Shown here one piece after another: positions 41,472-45,673 of a DNA stretch of 45,673 nucleotides; positions within the stretch are counted from its first letter, which is position 1, and the number at the start of each line of letters is the position of its first letter. The position numbers and the translations under genes were made by a program. The notes beneath the pieces are model-generated. The model saw only the letters and a list, made by a program, of their open reading frames with translations. It was not told the DNA's origin and ran no database searches. The DNA lies in NCBI GenBank assembly GCA_019241525.1, contig JAFAWY010000118.1, positions 64,047 through 109,719 on the forward strand. The letters run 5' to 3'. Source of the DNA: Pseudonocardiales bacterium (GTDB lineage Bacteria > Actinomycetota > Actinomycetes > Mycobacteriales > Pseudonocardiaceae).

Positions 41472-41518
41472 GGTTTGTGTGCTTCTGCGACAGCTTCTGT
41501 CGCAGAAGCACACAAACC
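41472..41518. terminator. Perfect 22-bp hairpin after the ABM gene
   Basis: The arms at 41472-41493 and 41497-41518 are exact complements around the loop CTT; each contains TTTGTGTGCTTCTGCG or its complement. No T-run follows, as is common for actinobacterial hairpin terminators. It is unrelated in sequence to families A and B. Confidence 0.85.
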
Positions 41519-41993
41519 GCGATCTCGCCGAGTGCCTTACGGCGTGCGACTTCTACGCCGTGATGAAATAGTCGCTCAGCTCGCCGACGAAGTCCGCTGA
41601 CGACGCCGACTGACAAAACATCGAGAAATCATGGGTAATCGCATTGTCGTGCTGCTCGAGCGACGTCGCAGCCACCGACACGATCGCCTACCGGTCGAGA
41701 GTAACAGTATTAATAAGACTCAGCAGCCTCGGAAATCCGTAAACGTAAGATTCGAACTCTGTGCGAGTCACTCGATGTGTCCCCTCGCTAGAGACGGCTC
41801 CCCGGGCCTCCACGAAGGGTCCATACCTTGGCGATGGAATGGTGCTGGTGGATGTCGATAACCCCCGGACGCTCGGCTGGTGAGTGCGGCAGGTCCGTCA
41901 AGCGGGGTAAGTCGCTATAGGTGGTCAGAAGAGACGCCTGCTCCCGGGTCCGGACCAAATTGCCCGCAGCCAGCGTGCGTAGTAGTGAATGGG
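41519..41993. other. Intergenic region with no supported gene
   Basis: About 475 bases. The part near 41600-41760 is AT-richer. Short open frames exist on both strands but lack ribosome sites or recognisable products. A TTCGAAC word near 41747 does not fold into a tRNA. Confidence 0.55.
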
Positions 41994-43259
41994 TCAGCCA
42001 TGTCGTGGGACAGTGCGGGACACGAGCGCTGCGGTCACCTGCACCGCACCCCATCTGAGTGTCCACTTCCGCTCGCCGGTGGGTCGGGCATGACGGATCG
42101 ACGGCTTGTCACAGGACGGAATGGCTCTAGACTGCACGGATTCTGGCTGTGGTGAGCTCGACAATTTCGGACGTGCCGGGCTCACCGGCGTAATTGGACG
42201 GGATGGCGCTCGGCGCGCGGCTATATACGCCGCTCCGGTCGCCGCTGCCCATTCCGGGCATGGCGGGATGATCACCCTACCAGACCATTGCGCAGATATC
42301 CGCTCGGTGAGCAACGGAGTTCGGGAAACCTCGCCAGTAAGCAGAATGGCGTTTAGCTCAATCCCATTCTCACGGGCTTGCCGAATGACGCGAGCAATAG
42401 CGGATATGCCTGCGTCGATTGCTTCGCGTGCCACTGCATCGAACTCAGCCCGGATAATCCGGACCGGGATACGCTGGGTGCCCAAACAGACATCAACAAC
42501 CGCGGACGTGTGCTGGACCAGGTCTTGACGCGCTCGCCGGCAGGCAGTGACGACGTCGCGGACGGTGGCTCGGTAAGCGGGATCCGCGCGGTCGGAATCG
42601 GTGAGGTGGCCGCGCACCTGATCAAGTACATGCTTGGCTAGCGCGTGGTCCAGCCCAGCAGAGCCAAGGTCGTCGGTTCGTGAAGTCGCTTCCAGCTGGC
42701 CTACGCGCTTCTGAGCACCGGTCACCAGCGACACGTCGGTGCCGTGCTCGCCAACGTCGGCGACGATCACCGTCTCGGAACAGCTCATCGCTCCCGCGGC
42801 AATCGCTGCCGTCACGGTCGCAACCGGAGCGCTCACCATTGATGTGGGTACACCCTCCGCTTCGGTGCAGGTCAGCGCTGAGTGGAGCACGGACATCTGA
42901 TACGGCCCCCAACCACTCGGGTGCGCAATGACCAGCTGAGCAACATCGGAACCGGCCGTGCGCCGCAGCAGGCCGCCAACAGTCATGGCTACCAGGTCGG
43001 CCCCGAGACGGGCGCTGCCGTCGCTACCGATTACCGGTACTGGATCGCCGACTCGATCGCAGAAGTCACGAAACACCGCGCCGACGCCTGATGCAGCGAA
43101 CTGCTCGGCCTGGGCACCCACGAGTGTGCCCCTCCCAGAGGCGATCACCAGGACCGGTGACACCGACATCCGATCTGCGGGTGACCCGGGCGTGTCCACG
43201 CTAGTCACGACAGCACCGATGGAATGCCCACCCAACTCGACACCTACACAGCGACGCAT
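41994..43259 (-). CDS. Hsp70/actin-fold ATPase without substrate-binding domain
   Basis: A 421-residue protein. Phosphate-1 motif GVELGGHSIGAVV (~5-17), phosphate-2 VIVADVGEHGTDVSL (~164-178) and adenosine motif LLTGEVSRTPLL (~305-316) mark an Hsp70/actin nucleotide-binding domain. After ~350 residues the sequence becomes Pro/Ser/Arg-rich and disordered, with no DnaK substrate-binding domain or lid. It is thus an Hsp70-like ATPase of the actinobacterial kind found beside IniB/dynamin genes. The start is ATG 43259, after GGAGCAAG. It is divergent from the His-rich protein gene, with a 244-base shared promoter region in which no clear operator was seen. Confidence 0.85.
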   Translation of the reverse strand: MRRCVGVELGGHSIGAVVTSVDTPGSPADRMSVSPVLVIASGRGTLVGAQAEQFAASGVGAVFRDFCDRVGDPVPVIGSDGSARLGADLVAMTVGGLLRRTAGSDVAQLVIAHPSGWGPYQMSVLHSALTCTEAEGVPTSMVSAPVATVTAAIAAGAMSCSETVIVADVGEHGTDVSLVTGAQKRVGQLEATSRTDDLGSAGLDHALAKHVLDQVRGHLTDSDRADPAYRATVRDVVTACRRARQDLVQHTSAVVDVCLGTQRIPVRIIRAEFDAVAREAIDAGISAIARVIRQARENGIELNAILLTGEVSRTPLLTERISAQWSGRVIIPPCPEWAAATGAAYIAARRAPSRPITPVSPARPKLSSSPQPESVQSRAIPSCDKPSIRHARPTGERKWTLRWGAVQVTAALVSRTVPRHG

Positions 43260-43503
43260 GGCTTGCTCCGATCCTCCGCCGCACTATTCCGCGCAGCTTT
43301 CTAGCAGCTGGACTGAACCTATTTACGGAAACCGCGGACCGGCTTGGCGTTAGCTGTGTATTCGCTGGGAGCTGCGCGGATCTACGAGCCGATCGCACGC
43401 TGACAATATGCCCAGCAGGCCCACAGATAAACCACAGGAACTGGTCCTAGCGTCTCCCCCGAAGTTGGCAGGTATAGGCCGATCAACGAGGAGAAAACGA
43501 GAA

Positions 43504-45450
43504 ATGACCGTGGAGATTAACGAAGGGTTTCTGGGCATCGAGGTTCGAGGCGGCAACGAGCACCTCGCAGCAGAACTGTTACGGGATGTGGCTGCAGTGC
43601 ACGCCGGAGGCTGTGCTCCCGTTCCTGACCTAGGGCTGTCATTTTTAGGTGTAGACGCACGCTGGCCCGAACATCGCGAAGGACGCCCCTACCCGGGCCG
43701 GCACTACCGCCCCGATTCCAACTGGCACGACAACCGCAACGACACGCCCGGCGACCCCCGCTGGCACGACACCCATACCAACCACCCCACCGACCCCCGC
43801 TGGCACGACACCCACACCAACCACCCCACCGACTTACACGCGCGGGAGCACACCAACGCAGACCGCGGCCCCGCAGACCACTTTGATCGGCCCGGCAAGC
43901 ACGCGCAAAATGCCAGCCACCATCGGGAAAACGAACGTGGCCACCAGGCAAACGGCCACAACAACCGCGCCACCGACCCGAACACACGAGAGCACACCGA
44001 CACGGGCCGGGCTGCACCGAGCCAATCTGACCGGCTCAGCCAGCACGCGCAAAATGCCGACCACCAACGGGAAAACGAACGTGGCCACCAGGCGAACGGC
44101 CACGGTGGCGACGACAGCACCCCAAGGAACGCCAACGATCAGCATGGCAGTGAGCGGCATGCCGCCGGCCACGCCATCGACTCCACGCATGCCGGTGTCG
44201 ACCGGGGTCAGGCCGGTACTGAGCACGGGAGCGAGCAACCTCATGTGCTATCCGCTGGCACCAGGGGGCAGGCGGCGGAGCACCATGTGATGTCCGCTGA
44301 GCCAGGCGCACCCGCGCCGTATTCGGCAGCGGCGTTCTCCCCGGGGTTCTCAAGTCCAGTGACCAGCGGATCGGCAGGTCTGGCTCCGGCATTGGCACCC
44401 ACGCTCAGCGAGCCGATGAACGCCGCGACGGCCCCAGCGAACGCTGCAATCGTCACCACGGCTAGTGCCGTGCCCAGCCAGCCGGTCACCACCACCCCGA
44501 TGAGTTCGGCGGTGAAGTCTCACGCGACCTCGCAGCCGCTGACCACCACCGTGGAACACTCCTCGACGGCGAGCAGCGGAGTTGCGCCGCACGCCGACCT
44601 GGGCAGCCTGAGCTCTCCTCCCGCGAACTCATCGCCTGCTACGAACACCAGGGCCAGCAACGCCACCGGCGGGCACGGTACCCAGCACGGCACGGGATCG
44701 AGTACTGCCACGAGCCCGTTCCCGAACACCGGATCTGGCGCAGCGCCCGCCCACCCGGTGACGACGAGTTCCGCCACGGCGGGCAGCCAAGCTCCGACTC
44801 CGAGTTCAGGGACCACCCCGGGCTCCCACGTCCAGCACAGCAGCGACGTCACCGCGCTACGTTCGGCCCACCCCAGCGGTACGACCGGCTCCCCGGCTTC
44901 GGCCGCCGCGCCAAGCCTCCACAGCGGGGGGAATCAACCGGTCGATGGACACGGCGCGCTGCAAACGCCCGGTGCGTCCGGCACCGCCACGGTCGTACCG
45001 AACACTGCGGCAAGCCAGGCAACGCCGAACACCACCGCGGCACCAGCCGCCTCAACAAGCAGCCACGTAGCAAGCACCACCGCGGGAACACCGGCCTCCT
45101 CGGCAGGTCATCCCGCACCAAGTACCGCCCCGGCGAGCACAAGTACCGGCGCTGCGATGAGTGCACCGGCTGCGTCCGCTACCCCGCACGCAACATCGGT
45201 GACGAGTGCACCTGGGGCATCGACCACCAGCGTGCACCCGACGTCGGCGACCACGGACAGCGCCGGGACCGGGCTCACCTCACACCCGGCAACGACGAGT
45301 GTCGCCACGGCAACGCCGACGGACAGCGCTCACCCTGGGTTGTCGTCTACGTCGGACGGCCTGTCCAGCGGGCTCACTCCAAGCACCACTGCCCAGGACA
45401 CTGCAATCCAGCACCCGACGACCGACCACACCACCCTCGTCCATCACTGA
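43504..45450 (+). CDS. Large His-rich, repeat-bearing low-complexity protein
   Basis: A 648-residue protein unlike any family I recognise. Residues 1-55 look folded (MTVEINEGFLGIEVRGGNEH, a helix LAAELLRDVAAVHAG, one Cys). Residues ~60-225 are His/Asn/Asp/Arg-rich with tandem repeats (13-residue unit twice at 84-109; ~48-residue unit nearly twice at ~114-200). Residues ~225-640 are Ala/Ser/Thr/Pro/Gly-rich and surely disordered, ending TTLVHH. There is no signal peptide. It starts at ATG 43504 with GAGGAG upstream. By position, between an Hsp70-like and a probable dynamin-like gene, it takes the place of IniB. The His content suggests metal or nucleic acid binding or condensate formation; this is inference. 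Confidence 0.8.
   Translation: MTVEINEGFLGIEVRGGNEHLAAELLRDVAAVHAGGCAPVPDLGLSFLGVDARWPEHREGRPYPGRHYRPDSNWHDNRNDTPGDPRWHDTHTNHPTDPRWHDTHTNHPTDLHAREHTNADRGPADHFDRPGKHAQNASHHRENERGHQANGHNNRATDPNTREHTDTGRAAPSQSDRLSQHAQNADHQRENERGHQANGHGGDDSTPRNANDQHGSERHAAGHAIDSTHAGVDRGQAGTEHGSEQPHVLSAGTRGQAAEHHVMSAEPGAPAPYSAAAFSPGFSSPVTSGSAGLAPALAPTLSEPMNAATAPANAAIVTTASAVPSQPVTTTPMSSAVKSHATSQPLTTTVEHSSTASSGVAPHADLGSLSSPPANSSPATNTRASNATGGHGTQHGTGSSTATSPFPNTGSGAAPAHPVTTSSATAGSQAPTPSSGTTPGSHVQHSSDVTALRSAHPSGTTGSPASAAAPSLHSGGNQPVDGHGALQTPGASGTATVVPNTAASQATPNTTAAPAASTSSHVASTTAGTPASSAGHPAPSTAPASTSTGAAMSAPAASATPHATSVTSAPGASTTSVHPTSATTDSAGTGLTSHPATTSVATATPTDSAHPGLSSTSDGLSSGLTPSTTAQDTAIQHPTTDHTTLVHH
43753..43830 (+). repeat. 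39-base tandem repeat, two copies
   Basis: The two 39-base units (43753-43791, 43792-43830) differ at one or two bases and encode DPRWHDTHTNHPT twice. A partial related unit (NWHDNRNDTPG) precedes them. Confidence 0.92.
43843..44103 (+). repeat. 144-base imperfect tandem repeat
   Basis: The first copy is 43843-43986; the second runs from 43987 to 44103 (incomplete). The best-kept part encodes HAQNAxHxRENERGHQANGH, first at about residues 133-152 and again 48 residues later. The middle of each unit has diverged. Confidence 0.88.
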
Positions 45451-45456
45451 CCACCA

Positions 45457-45490
45457 CCGGCCCGCGCCTACGTCCGGGGGCGCGGGCCGG
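45457..45490 (+). terminator. 12-bp GC hairpin between the His-rich gene and the next gene
   Basis: CCGGCCCGCGCC (45457-45468) pairs exactly with GGCGCGGGCCGG (45479-45490), with a 10-base loop. It lies 6 bases after the stop and 38 bases before the next start. No T-run follows, so it could be a partial terminator that lowers expression of the downstream gene, or an mRNA-stability element. Confidence 0.8.
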
Positions 45491-45528
45491 TCAGGTCGTC
45501 GAATGCTTCGCAACCAAGGAGAACCACC

Positions 45529-45673
45529 ATGTCCGTGATGACCGATACCGCTACCCGTACTGACGCACACAGCCGATCCACCGCCGCGATGACCGAGCTG
45601 CTTGATCAGCTGCAAGCTCTCACCGACGCGGCACGACGTCCGGATCTCGGCGCTCGACTCGCTCAGGCCCGGA
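45529..45673 (+). CDS. Probable dynamin-like GTPase, N-terminus only (cut by window edge)
   Basis: ATG 45529 follows AAGGAG by 8 bases. The 48 visible residues include MTELLDQLQALTDAARRPDL and then GARLAQAR, at the edge. Actinobacterial dynamin-like proteins (IniA/IniC type) start with such a helix just before the P-loop. The GTPase motifs lie outside the window, so the assignment rests on this short match and on the neighbours. Confidence 0.45.
   Translation, partial: MSVMTDTATRTDAHSRSTAAMTELLDQLQALTDAARRPDLGARLAQAR

Noticed and set aside
41740-41790. tRNA-like TTCGAAC word
   Set aside because: The flanking bases do not form a T-arm stem on either strand and no acceptor stem or anticodon arm could be paired.
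41631-41861. 76-residue plus-strand frame
   Set aside because: No ribosome site, composition not protein-like, and it starts in an AT-richer intergenic stretch.
41788-42066. 92-residue minus-strand frame after the Hsp70-like gene
   Set aside because: It overlaps the end of the Hsp70-like gene out of frame, lacks a ribosome site and resembles no family.
43753-44103. CRISPR-like direct repeats
   Set aside because: The repeats are in-frame coding units with protein-level conservation and no unique spacers of constant length.

Overview
The window is high-GC actinobacterial DNA. Evidence for this is the many GTG starts with GGAGG-type ribosome sites, a mycothiol-dependent-enzyme (MDMPI/DinB) gene, DUF1707 and DUF899 proteins, a CopD-CtaG fusion and a late block resembling an Hsp70/IniB/dynamin locus. 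A member of the Pseudonocardiales or a nearby order is the most likely source, but this is judged from protein style only. No rRNA, tRNA, CRISPR array or transposase was seen. The region looks chromosomal, with many short operons, each paired with its own regulator.

Layout. 1-5.7 kb is metal handling: the 3' end of a cupredoxin-like gene, a copA/copD-ctaG operon on the minus strand, then a cobalamin riboswitch driving an orphan cbiM. 5.7-6.7 kb is a DUF559/AbiEi-like gene bracketed by two copies of one palindrome family. 6.8-10.4 kb holds a TetR gene, an AurF-like diiron oxygenase and a two-part class III CoA-transferase. 10.4-14 kb is membrane functions: an acyltransferase 3 protein, a CPA1 Na+/H+ antiporter and a four-helix membrane protein. 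14-17.3 kb carries an alpha/beta hydrolase with a small overlapping partner gene, a frameshifted yggT, a VOC protein and unknown genes. 17.4-20.5 kb is a DesK/NarL-type two-component system, divergent from a DUF1707 protein and a DUF2269-like membrane protein. 20.5-22.9 kb is a divergent MFS exporter/TetR pair around a perfect operator.

22.9-29 kb holds an RCK-containing channel with an abnormal pore filter, a PEP-mutase/isocitrate-lyase-family enzyme, a beta-propeller lipoprotein, a tiny Gly/Trp/His-rich protein, a sugar-nucleotide epimerase with a zinc-ribbon-like insert and a GT-C-like membrane protein. 29-35.1 kb holds SRPBCC proteins, an autoregulated SRPBCC-ArsR-DUF899 operon, uppP and a gamma-glutamyltransferase. 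35.2-41.5 kb holds a winged-helix regulator with a membrane partner, a persulfide-dioxygenase/rhodanese fusion, a TetR-MBL-MDMPI operon, a ZIP transporter and an ABM monooxygenase.

The last 3.7 kb (41994-45673) is the most unusual part. An Hsp70/actin-fold ATPase without a substrate-binding domain is divergent from a 648-residue His-rich, repeat-bearing, low-complexity protein. Next comes the start of a gene whose first 48 residues resemble the N-terminus of actinobacterial dynamin-like GTPases. I read this as an iniBAC-like envelope or membrane-remodelling locus with a poorly described middle protein.

Regulation is unusually readable here. Three promoters have a perfect palindrome within or across the spacer (about 7.45, 22.25 and 30.52 kb), and a fourth palindrome overlaps a start codon (37.57 kb). 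Two reading frames (copA start and yggT) appear broken by one base each, so base-calling should be checked before either is called a mutation.
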